A DNA stretch of 64,000 bases from CAVQND01 sp049518415 (GTDB taxonomy: Bacteria; Verrucomicrobiota; Verrucomicrobiia; Limisphaerales; UBA8199), in the NCBI GenBank assembly GCA_049518415.1, contig JBEKRX010000012.1, positions 40,690 to 104,689 on the forward strand. The letters run 5' to 3'. Below are positions 1 to 7,920 of the stretch, piece after piece; position 1 is the first letter of the stretch, and each line of letters starts with the position of its first letter. Both the position numbers and the translations under genes were made by a program. The notes below the pieces were generated by a model. That model ran no database searches and was not told the DNA's origin. It worked only from the letters and a program-made list of their open reading frames with translations.

Positions 1-657
1 AACGCCGGCCGCGCCCTTCTCCTGCCAGCCGGTCTCGTCGTCGCCGATGCCGTGCAGCAAGTAGAGCGCAGGATATTTCTTGTCCTTCGAGTAGCCGGGC
101 GGAGTATAGACCAGCATCCGGCGTCTCAGCCCGACGCTCTTCGAGTCGTATTCCACCGGCTCGACCTTGCCCGGCGCGACGCCTTCGCGCCGCGCGTCGA
201 AACCCGCCGGCGCAGCCGGCGCTTTCGTCGGCGACTCCCCGGCCGCCGGCGCCGTCGAAGCTGCCGCGGCGGGGACGCGTTTGCCGGTAAATTCTTCCGT
301 GGCGAAATCGCCCACCTTGCGCGTGAACTTGATTTCGTCCTTGGCGATCTTCCCCCGGTATTCGATGCGAAGGGAGTTTCCTTGAAAATCCATCACTTCC
401 ACGAAACCAAGTTCGTCACCGCTCACCCGCCCGTCCCGGATCTCGACGGGCGGCCGCTCCGCCTCGCCGCCGATGCGGGCGGTCGCCTTGCCGGTGAGCT
501 TCTCCCCGTCAACCTTGAACTCATAGATGTACTTCTGGCGGCCGACCTGCGTATCGAATTCCGCCTGCCACTTGCCGCTAACATCAACCGTCCCCGCGGC
601 GAGGACAGAACCACAACCCGTGATCGCCATAACGATTATGCTCGACAATGTCTTCAT
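1..657 (-). CDS. Secreted alpha/beta-hydrolase esterase, partial (3' end outside window)
   Basis: The reading frame is open from an ATG at 657 to the window edge, so only the first 219 residues are visible. It begins MKTLSSIIVMAITGCGSVLAAG, a signal peptide. Residues about 25-125 form a beta-rich N-terminal module, followed by an Ala/Pro-rich linker, and then the start of an esterase domain: KSVGLRRRMLVYTPPGYSK followed by YPALYLLHGIGDDETGWQ. The Y-P-x-L-Y-L-L-H-G-x-G-x-x-E-x-x-W pattern is typical of the Fes/IroE/esterase-D-like family that includes feruloyl and acetyl-xylan esterases. The catalytic serine would lie beyond the window. By family and context it probably removes ester groups from plant or algal polysaccharide in the periplasm or outside the cell; the substrate is not determinable. 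Confidence 0.8.
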   Translation of the reverse strand, partial: MKTLSSIIVMAITGCGSVLAAGTVDVSGKWQAEFDTQVGRQKYIYEFKVDGEKLTGKATARIGGEAERPPVEIRDGRVSGDELGFVEVMDFQGNSLRIEYRGKIAKDEIKFTRKVGDFATEEFTGKRVPAAAASTAPAAGESPTKAPAAPAGFDARREGVAPGKVEPVEYDSKSVGLRRRMLVYTPPGYSKDKKYPALYLLHGIGDDETGWQEKGAAGV

Positions 658-1212
658 TTGCCAATGGAACATTAATACCGTTGACGACGTTTGCCGTCTA
701 TGTTTTAAATGGGCGCCAGCAGGTGTCATTTGTCTCCGTCGTTGAACCAGATGCAGCGTCTGTTGGCAAGCTGGAGTCTTCCGCTTTCACCCCGGCAGAG
801 ATCGGTTAGTCCCGGCCCACCGGCCAAATTGCCTTCACGAGCAACGGCGCGTGGCGCAGGACGACGACCAACCAACACCCAACAAGAACAGGCGCGTTTC
901 GAGATGAAGGTCGCAGTGAGCCACAGCTCGGGTTTCCACCGTCCTCTGCTGCTGTTCGTCGAGCCCCTTCGGCCGTTCTGGAAACGAAATACTGTCGAGA
1001 GAACTCTGGGGTGGATCGCGCAAGAACTGCACCTGGGGACCAAGACGCACGTTTCGAACGCTGTTCCACGTGTGGACGGAGGTTTCACGAACAATTCAGC
1101 CAAGCCATCCAAGCCAAAAGACAAACGGGAAAAGTGAGCATGATCGGCATCAGCAAGTACCGAATCATGTCGAGGCACAGCCGGTGAAATTAGATAAGCG
1201 GAGCCGCCGAAA
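658..1212. other. Gene-poor stretch
   Basis: About 555 bases between the divergent esterase and metalloprotease genes. Open frames exist on both strands, but none shows a signal peptide, a domain motif or a recognisable family pattern. The stretch should contain the promoters of both flanking genes; I could not pick a convincing -35/-10 pair. Confidence 0.4.
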
Positions 1213-2547
1213 ATGAAAGCCTGGAACAGCGATCCCCGCCCAGCACTCTTTTTCCGCAAGCAAAACCATGTTCGAGGGGTGGCGCTGATCGTTGCGGCGT
1301 TGATTGCCAGCATCCCGAACACGACGCGGGCCTCTTCCCGGATCCCCTTTAGCTTCAAGCCCTACCTGGATAAGACGCCCAGCCTTCAGGTTGCCGTTCC
1401 GCAAATCAGCGGCGCGGAGGCGACTGTCGACGGCGGCGATTCCAGGCGGCCAAGCATACCCTTCACCTTCGGCTGGGGTGACGGCTCGCGCTCGGAATCC
1501 TTCTTCCCCGCCAGGCACCGGTATGCAGAAACGCGGCGCAATTACACCGTCACGGTCATCGCACATTATCAAGACGGCGAGGCGCAGGAGACCGAAACCG
1601 TTCGGTTCATGCCGCTGGAGCTGTCGTTCCGGCGAGACACGGCCATACCCGCGCGCGTGCGCGTCGCTTCGGCGCCGGTGGAGCTGTGGGCGACCCTGCC
1701 GGGTTACTCGCCGCCCGGCCACCTAACCGGTTTCCAGGATTCCGAGCTTGGGGTGCCGCGCCCGCTCCTCGAATATATCCTGGACGTCGGCTGTATGCTG
1801 GAGACGGACTTCTGCAACCGGGATATCGATCCGGCTGCCGGCGCCGGGCAGGTGGTTCTGAAAGCGGCGGATGCGGGAGGCGCCTTCTCCCTCTGGTTCA
1901 CAAGACCGATGGCCATGGGCGCGGATCCGTCTTACCTCGCGAACCTCTCCGGCGTGAGCAGCCTGTTCCACGAGCTGGGACACAACCTGACGCTTAACTC
2001 ACCCGCGAAGTACCGATTCGGCGGAAAGACCGACGGTCCCATGAACACGATCGTCTCGGAGACGCTCGCGCAGATCATGCAGCACGCAACGGCCTGGGAG
2101 CTTCTGAATACACCGGGGCGGTATGGACTTTCCGCCGACGCCTGCGCCGAGCTCCGGCACGGCGCAGTCGTTGCCTTCGCCATCACCAGCCGCGCCTACC
2201 ACGATTACATCGCCGCCGGCTGCCCTTACTGCACCATCCAGTCCGGAAAGAGCGATCCCACGTTCGGCACCTTCATGACCGTGGCTTATGTATTCGTAAA
2301 GAAAGCTGAAGCGAAAGGCGCCTACCGGAAACCGCTCAAGCGGATGCTGGCGCTGCTCCAGACCTTCGACCGACGCGATCACGAGCGCTTTCTGGACCGC
2401 GGCAGCGAAGGCTTCCGGGCGACGCTGATGACGGCGGCTCTTGCCTACGGCTTCAACGAGGACCTGCGCCCCTGGTTCCGCAAGCTCCGGTTTCCCGTGG
2501 ATGATGCGATCTACACGGAGTTGATGGGGAGGATGAAACCGAGGTGA
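1213..2547 (+). CDS. Secreted M60-like (gluzincin) metalloprotease with PKD-like domain
   Basis: A 444-residue protein with an N-terminal hydrophobic segment (about residues 20-40) that looks like a signal peptide. Residues about 80-125 carry a PKD-like beta-sandwich (FGWGDGS, then YTVTVIAHY). The catalytic signature is H253-E-L-G-H257-N, followed by E283 in SETLAQ. This HExxH plus glutamate 26 residues later fits the M60/enhancin gluzincin pattern HExxHx(8,28)E. M60-like enzymes cut glycoproteins such as mucins, but no substrate can be read here. A GGAG sits 13 bases before the ATG. It stands alone, convergent with the next gene. The metalloprotease call is firm; the M60 family assignment is inference from the motif. 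Confidence 0.7.
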   Translation: MKAWNSDPRPALFFRKQNHVRGVALIVAALIASIPNTTRASSRIPFSFKPYLDKTPSLQVAVPQISGAEATVDGGDSRRPSIPFTFGWGDGSRSESFFPARHRYAETRRNYTVTVIAHYQDGEAQETETVRFMPLELSFRRDTAIPARVRVASAPVELWATLPGYSPPGHLTGFQDSELGVPRPLLEYILDVGCMLETDFCNRDIDPAAGAGQVVLKAADAGGAFSLWFTRPMAMGADPSYLANLSGVSSLFHELGHNLTLNSPAKYRFGGKTDGPMNTIVSETLAQIMQHATAWELLNTPGRYGLSADACAELRHGAVVAFAITSRAYHDYIAAGCPYCTIQSGKSDPTFGTFMTVAYVFVKKAEAKGAYRKPLKRMLALLQTFDRRDHERFLDRGSEGFRATLMTAALAYGFNEDLRPWFRKLRFPVDDAIYTELMGRMKPR

Positions 2548-2634
2548 TCGACGAGAAGTGCCGAGATCGGATACGGGCTGCGGAATCGCGGCGGCACGGG
2601 CCCCGCCGCCGGTCGAGGGCGGATGCTTGCCGTC

Positions 2635-5256
2635 CTAACTCCCGGGCCGCTCCGAGCCGTCATCGGCCGGGGCCAGGCTGACGGCCGGCCCGGCCTGGTC
2701 CGGCAGCGCGATGCGCAGGTCGAAGGGCGCGCTTTGGATAGTGTCCAGCACCTCCAATCCGGCGCAATCGAAGAAGCGCTGGTTGCGGATGCGGTATTGA
2801 ACGTAGCGCGTCGTCACAGGTTGGTCCGGGATGAGGCGGAAGGTCCCGGAGGTCAGGGTTTCCTCGTCCGTCCACATATAGTTTGCCGGGAGGTCTTTCC
2901 AGAAGAGGTTGAGTTTGAGAAACCCCTGGGAGCGATACTCCTGGCCATTGGGGGAAGTCAGAACCTCCACCTGGTCCTGGACCTCGCCTTTGAGGGAGTC
3001 CCACCAGGGATAGCCGTGGAGATTCATGCCGAAACTGGCGCAGGCCGTCGGCGTCCCCAAATCCAGGGTGATGACCGGGTTGACATTTTGGTTCCACAGC
3101 GCGCCCGATCGGTAGGAAGAACCGCCGGCGTAGGAAGGGCCGCCTGCGCCACGGGTCAATTTCTTGCCGTCCGGGTCGCCCGCGCCCCAATTGTCGCCCG
3201 ATGGAGCAGAGAGGGTGTACGGCTTGCCAATGGCGATGTTCTTCCCGCAGGTCAGCCATTGTGGTGTGAATTTTGCCCCGCCAACGTCCCGGCCGTCAGA
3301 ATAACCCTCCTTGGCGCCGGACACCGCGCCTGGCAGGTTGACTCGCAGCCAGTTGACAACCGGGCGATCCTCTCCGCCCACGTTGATCGTGTACTTGAAC
3401 GGCAGGCGGGGGACGGTTTGTGTGTGGCTGCGCTCGACCAGGGTGCGGTCCTTTTGCCGCTCCGACCAGTTGAACGTCACCTCGAGCGGCTTGAATGTGG
3501 CGTCGGCGGGGAGGTAATTAGCCTCCATCCGCACGGCATAGATGCTGCACCCGGAGGGCGCCGCTTCGGTGGTGTTCATCAAGTATTTCAGCCAGACCGA
3601 GCGGTGTCCCCCGGGGACCTCGATCGTTTCGTAATGGATGACATCCCAGGGCGGCGAGGTGCGCCGGAGCGACCAGGACTTCGTCCAGGTCCGGCCGGCA
3701 TCCAGGGAGTAGAGGAGGTCCACGTGGCTCTTGGGGGCGCGGTTGTAGAATCGGCCGCCGTAATTGACCCGGGTGATATCCGCCGGGGCGTCCAGGCGAT
3801 AGACCAGCCAGGCATCCTCCCCGGCGGCCGCCGGATAGACGGTCCCCTGGTAGCCGATATGTTTCGGCGTCGAAGCCATGTTCTTCTCCTCCACAACCTG
3901 TTCTTTGTATTTAGCCCCTTGCAACTCGGGCCACAGGACAATCGATTCGGTTGGGTCCCCGGCGCCGACATAGACGGTATTTCCTCCCAGGTTCAGCTTT
4001 GGCTGTGTCTTGGCGTTGAGCATGGTGGTGGTTTGAATCTCCAGGTCGCGCAGGCAGGCATCCGCCGGGGATTGCTTCGCCTGCAGGCTCATCCGGATCA
4101 GCGCCTCGTAGGCCCCGTTGACTTCGTTCACCAGATTGACCCCGGCGACCGTCTCGCCTGTGGCGCCGTCCTGCCAGACCTCGGTCCAATGCAGGCCGTT
4201 ATCCGTGCTCACAGCGATGCTCGCGGCATCCTCCCGGCTGGCGCGCGTGAACGAGGCGCGGATGATTTGACTCGAGATGACGTTGGCCGCCTGCACCTTG
4301 AAGACGACTTCGGCGGTTTGGCCGGCCGCGGCGGGATGGAGGCCGTCCGGCCCCGCGGTGATGTTGGTGGCGCTGTGGATTTGCCTCATGTAATCCGCGG
4401 CGGCCAGGCTCGGCTTGAAGCGCCAGGTCCCGTTGCCGCGGAGGCCGTAGCGATCATCCGGGTCCTTGCCTTCATTGGGCACGTAATAGGCGGGAGTTTT
4501 CCCCAGGCGATGGTAGTACCGGGTGTAGGACTCGTTCTCCTTCAGGTCGAGGATATAACGATGGCCGTAGTCCCAGTTGAAATAGTAATTGCGGTATTTC
4601 AGGGCGTTGGGATTGAAGCAGCGCGACTCCTCGTCGAGCGAGCGTTGCGTGTCGGCGCCGGTGAGAAAGCCCTTGGGGCCGGTGGCATAGAGGCAATGGT
4701 ATTGGGCAACGTGTCCGCGCTCCGATTCGCCCCCGGAAGCCGCGCAAGCGCCATCCCGGCCGATATCCTCGACTCCGGCAATCGTCACGCCATCGCACAG
4801 GGTATAGAGCGCGCTCATCGAGTTATCGTACATGTGCCAACGTCCCCCATAAAAGACCTCGGGCACCGTGTGAAGCGAAATGTCCCAGAACCGGACCGGC
4901 AACCCCAGGTTGTGCCAAAGGGCGCAATTCACCCCGGAGATGGTGCTGCACATGGTGTAGCCGTAGTCATTGCATTGCCGGATGGGATCGGTCAACTCGA
5001 GCCCGTGCAGAATCATCGGTGCCGTTTGGCGGCGCGCGAGGTGGTTCCAGTAGAACAACGCCCAGCATTTCTCCTCGGGACTCGCCCACTTGGCCGTCGC
5101 GCTGTGGAGAAAGGAGGGCAAATCCGAGTAATCGGGAGAAGCGTCCGTGACGATCTTGAGGTTGCACACCTCCGCGGTGGCTGCGCCGGCGGCCAGGAGA
5201 GCGGCGAGGGAAAAAGCTAAGGCCAGGCGGCCCGAAAGACATTTCTCAATCTGCAT
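2635..5256 (-). CDS. Secreted transglutaminase-like protein with C-terminal discoidin-like domain
   Basis: An 873-residue protein. Residues 1-28 are a signal peptide ending AATA. Residues about 60-150 form a transglutaminase-like core: C103 in YTMCST, H129 in ISLHTVPEVF and D144 in MYDNS, matching the Cys-His-Asp triad order and spacing. The middle holds beta-sandwich segments with sialidase-like phrases (DNGLHWTEVW, SLDAGRTWTKSW). The C-terminal 200 residues contain GKNIAIGKPYTLS followed by a DLGTPT strand, typical of F5/8 (discoidin-like) carbohydrate-binding domains. It could be a protein cross-linker or peptidase, or an inactive glycan-binding scaffold. It has no operon partner. Confidence 0.7.
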   Translation of the reverse strand: MQIEKCLSGRLALAFSLAALLAAGAATAEVCNLKIVTDASPDYSDLPSFLHSATAKWASPEEKCWALFYWNHLARRQTAPMILHGLELTDPIRQCNDYGYTMCSTISGVNCALWHNLGLPVRFWDISLHTVPEVFYGGRWHMYDNSMSALYTLCDGVTIAGVEDIGRDGACAASGGESERGHVAQYHCLYATGPKGFLTGADTQRSLDEESRCFNPNALKYRNYYFNWDYGHRYILDLKENESYTRYYHRLGKTPAYYVPNEGKDPDDRYGLRGNGTWRFKPSLAAADYMRQIHSATNITAGPDGLHPAAAGQTAEVVFKVQAANVISSQIIRASFTRASREDAASIAVSTDNGLHWTEVWQDGATGETVAGVNLVNEVNGAYEALIRMSLQAKQSPADACLRDLEIQTTTMLNAKTQPKLNLGGNTVYVGAGDPTESIVLWPELQGAKYKEQVVEEKNMASTPKHIGYQGTVYPAAAGEDAWLVYRLDAPADITRVNYGGRFYNRAPKSHVDLLYSLDAGRTWTKSWSLRRTSPPWDVIHYETIEVPGGHRSVWLKYLMNTTEAAPSGCSIYAVRMEANYLPADATFKPLEVTFNWSERQKDRTLVERSHTQTVPRLPFKYTINVGGEDRPVVNWLRVNLPGAVSGAKEGYSDGRDVGGAKFTPQWLTCGKNIAIGKPYTLSAPSGDNWGAGDPDGKKLTRGAGGPSYAGGSSYRSGALWNQNVNPVITLDLGTPTACASFGMNLHGYPWWDSLKGEVQDQVEVLTSPNGQEYRSQGFLKLNLFWKDLPANYMWTDEETLTSGTFRLIPDQPVTTRYVQYRIRNQRFFDCAGLEVLDTIQSAPFDLRIALPDQAGPAVSLAPADDGSERPGS

Positions 5257-5318
5257 GACCCACGGGTATAGAGCCGGGCAGAGCCCGGTTCAAGCTTGGA
5301 TGCAGCGCCCCGGGGGCC

Positions 5319-5531
5319 ATCCATCGGAGCGCCGAACTCCGGTTGGGCGGGGCCAAGTTCAACTCCCAGGTCTGGCTCAACGGCACGTCCATCGGCACCT
5401 ATCTCAACGGCTACGAACCGTTTGAGTTCGACATCGCCAGTTGGCGGGACACTGGCGGCCTGTCGAATGCGCCGCCCCTGACCGTCGCAGCTCCGCGCCG
5501 CTTCTACCGCATTCGGCAGATCGGGCCGTGA
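5319..5531 (+). pseudogene. Remnant of a GH2-type beta-galactosidase sugar-binding domain
   Basis: An open frame of about 70 residues reads ELRLGGAKFNSQVWLNGTSI and then YEPFEFDIASW. This is the conserved jelly-roll segment found near the N-terminus of family 2 glycoside hydrolases (V-W-L-N-G ... GYEPFEFD). It then jumps to RRFYRIRQ, a tail usually seen at the extreme C-terminus of secreted verrucomicrobial proteins. No signal peptide, catalytic barrel or plausible upstream coding exists, so this is an internally deleted relic and not a gene. Confidence 0.55.
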
Positions 5532-5681
5532 ACGGGGCGGATCAGTTCTTGCACACAGGGAGAACTTCGGCCGTCTGGTTTCCCCTCACCCCGGCCCCGC
5601 TGCCAAGGAGTTTGGGTGATAATGGCTTTCCCCGGCGGCTGTTGGCTGCACTGAGCTTGTTCGGCGCAGTTTCTACGGTTA

Positions 5682-6863
5682 TCATGGACAATCTTGGGAG
5701 ACAACACGATAGAACCGTTGTGGCTGTCCCACCGAGTCAAAGTCAATGAATACGTAGGGCGTGACCGGAAGGCTCACGATGTTCGTGAGCGCGATCCACT
5801 GCACCGGCGTCGCCAGGCTTTCGGTGTATTCGATGCGGTAAGTGCCACCCACCCGGCCTTTGATGCTCACGCCTGCATACATGTGCAAGTCCAGGAAGCT
5901 GAATGCCAGCCATGCGGAGGCGGTCAGATGGAACCCGCTGGGGTTGCCGACCACGACCGTGTAAATGCCAGCGTCCTGGGAGTGGGCGTTGGTCAGTGTG
6001 AGCCAGGCGTTGGTGGCGCCGGCAATGTTGGTTCCGTTAAACTGCCATTGGTACAGGCTCGTGTTAGTGGCCACGACTGAAAATGTGACGTTCGAGCCGC
6101 AAGTAACAATTTGGTCACTTGGGGGATCCAGTATTTGAGGTTTGCACATGCCCGCGCTGCCGGCGGCGTAGTTCGAGGCCACCTCCGTGGGAGTCAACGC
6201 GCGGTTGTAGATGGCCACTTCGTCAATTAGACCCTGAAAATACCCGGTGGTGCCGACCTGGTAACGGCCGATTTTCAGAACATTGGAGGAGTTGGTCAGT
6301 AGGGGCGGCCGCCCTGCCGCTTGTGCAAATTGGGTTCCGTTCCGATAGATGAAGACGTTGCCCGCCTCGTAAGTGACAACTCCATGCACCCACACGCCAG
6401 CGCCAAAGAAACCCGGGGCGCTCACTTGCTGCCAGCCGCCATTATAGTATTGCAGGTCGAGGGTTCCATTCGCGTTCGCAACACAGTAGTTCTCGTTCAA
6501 AGTCCCCTCTTGGGCCATGTCCACGATCGCGCTAAGTCCGGATATTGAACTCGGTTTGGCCCAGAACGCGACGGACAGGCTTCCGGTAAGGTTCAGACTA
6601 GGGCTGTTCGAGATCTCGACAAAAGCACTGGTGCCGTTGAGACTGAACGCCTGCCCGACCATGCCCGGTGCGAAGGTCGCGCCGTTTATGAGCGTGCCAT
6701 TCTGTCCATCAACATAGTCATGAGCGTCGCCATCTCCAGGCCACCATCCAACCATGCCCGATGGCGGCGGGACACATTGCGCGGTCGCGGAGGGCGCGAG
6801 GAGGAGGCTCAGAACAGACGACACTGCTAACCCAACGAACATTGCAGAACACTTGGTTTTCAT
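5682..6863 (-). CDS. Secreted LamG plus Ig-like domain protein
   Basis: The start is set at 6863 (MKTKCSAMFVGLAVSS...), where a clean signal peptide begins; an in-frame ATG seven codons upstream is less likely. Residues about 35-240 form a LamG/concanavalin-like domain (GMVGWWPGDGDAHD, SLSVAFWAKP, GLIDEVAIYNRALTPTEV). Residues about 245-320 are an Ig-like domain (GSNVTFSVVATN, YQWQFNGTNI, DAGIYTVVV). The tail contains YRIEYTESLA and ends QRFYRVVSQ, the usual closing strand of secreted verrucomicrobial proteins. No catalytic residues are visible, so it is probably an adhesive or glycan-binding surface protein. It is monocistronic. Confidence 0.8.
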   Translation of the reverse strand: MKTKCSAMFVGLAVSSVLSLLLAPSATAQCVPPPSGMVGWWPGDGDAHDYVDGQNGTLINGATFAPGMVGQAFSLNGTSAFVEISNSPSLNLTGSLSVAFWAKPSSISGLSAIVDMAQEGTLNENYCVANANGTLDLQYYNGGWQQVSAPGFFGAGVWVHGVVTYEAGNVFIYRNGTQFAQAAGRPPLLTNSSNVLKIGRYQVGTTGYFQGLIDEVAIYNRALTPTEVASNYAAGSAGMCKPQILDPPSDQIVTCGSNVTFSVVATNTSLYQWQFNGTNIAGATNAWLTLTNAHSQDAGIYTVVVGNPSGFHLTASAWLAFSFLDLHMYAGVSIKGRVGGTYRIEYTESLATPVQWIALTNIVSLPVTPYVFIDFDSVGQPQRFYRVVSQDCP

Positions 6864-6884
6864 TGTGTAATCATGGTTGATCAA

Positions 6885-7333
6885 CTGTGGCGTGGCGGGC
6901 GGCCGAACTGTGATTATTCGATCAGCGGTTCGTATATTGAACCGCAGAATCGCGATCTAGTGGAACTCCTGCCCTTATTTCAAAAGGGCCAACAACACGG
7001 CAAAACTTCCACAAGCGCATGAGGCAAGCTTAAGATTCCGCCCTGAAAAGTCAAGGGCCGAGGCTGCGACTTCCGGAGCACGCCTAGGCTCCCCATTTTC
7101 AGTCACCCCCTCTCCTCAGCGCTCCGCTTCCCAGTTCCTGATGGCCCGACGAATGATGGCCCGGAAGTTGTGGCCTTCCCTGTCGCAGAAATGCCAAAGC
7201 CCGTGATGAGGTCGGCGATGTTGAAGTCGTCCGGATTGCAGACGGCGGAATAATCGCAGATGGTGATGGCCCCTCGTTCAGCATATTCACCGTTGGTCAC
7301 CCGTTTGGCCTGAGGGTCAAATTGACGGACCTG
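6885..7333. other. Gene-poor stretch with a possible minus-strand C-terminal remnant
   Basis: Positions 6885-7100 show no gene. At 7103-7333 a minus-strand frame reads RQFDPQAKRVTNGEYAERG and then ITICDYSAVCNPDDFNIADL. It looks protein-like but I do not recognise it. It would be the 3' end of a gene cut by the IS relic that begins at 7334. Confidence that it was ever a gene is low. Confidence 0.25.
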
Positions 7334-7682
7334 TGTGGGTAGCGAAAACTCCATAATCCTTCGAGAACGTTGACCACCCATCGCGTCCGCGAAGATCACC
7401 AGTTGGTTGCCCCATCGCCGGCAGGTCGTCTCCCAGGTTCCAAAGTCCACTTTCCGTCGCACCGATCGCCCTGCAATTTCGTGGAGGACATCCTGTTGCG
7501 CCGGTATGGAGATTTCGCTGCCCCAGCCAGGTTTTCGAGCAGAAGCCGAGGATGGGATTGGAAGCCTGAGAGCAGGGACCGCAAAAGCGCCCAAATGACA
7601 TCGACCATGAGGCGCCTAGCGTTGGTCCGGAACCCCGAGCAATCAAGGCTTTTGAAGGCTCGCGAGGTTTTCGCTACCCGCC
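7334..7682. mobile_element. Decayed IS copy with terminal inverted repeats
   Basis: The left end begins TGTGGGTAGCGAAAAC and the right end is its imperfect inverse, TTTTCGCTACCCG. The match extends imperfectly for about 40 bases. Near the right end, on the minus strand, the frame MVDVIWALLRSLLSGFQSH matches the N-terminus of an IS3-type integrase-core transposase also seen at 13.9-14.2 kb. The rest of the transposase is missing, so this is a non-autonomous, internally deleted copy. The same end sequence recurs at about 14.2 kb and 49.4 kb. Confidence 0.6.
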
Positions 7683-7896
7683 GGCATCGAAGTTGCCGCA
7701 TGTTGACGATCCGAAGCCAGCCCAAGACAAGAACAGGACCGCCGCCGAGACGGAATCGCCCCGCGTGGCCGTCGCCGGCGACAACGCCCTCGTGGGGCCT
7801 TTGGCTCAATGGCTTAAGCAATACAGGCTGGACGATTATCCCGTGAAGGTTTATCAGGACGGCGTGCAGGCATTGATTGACACGGTCAACCAGTAA
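7683..7896 (+). pseudogene. C-terminal gene fragment cut off by the IS relic
   Basis: Directly after the IS end an open frame reads SPRVAVAGDNALVGPLAQWL, then LDDYPVKVYQDGVQALI, and stops at 7896. It has protein-like composition but no start region of its own; the upstream part is lost at the IS boundary. I do not recognise the family. It ends 24 bases before the start of the beta-helix gene. Confidence 0.35.
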
Positions 7897-7920
7897 CCCG
7901 AACCGATTCCAACTCTCGCT

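Noticed and set aside
726..1358. Minus-strand frame of 210 codons in the gap after the esterase
   Set aside because: It overlaps the start of the metalloprotease on the other strand and shows no leader or family pattern.
2623..5220. 865-codon plus-strand frame opposite the transglutaminase-like gene
   Set aside because: No leader, no motif, and the minus strand has a signal peptide and catalytic triad.
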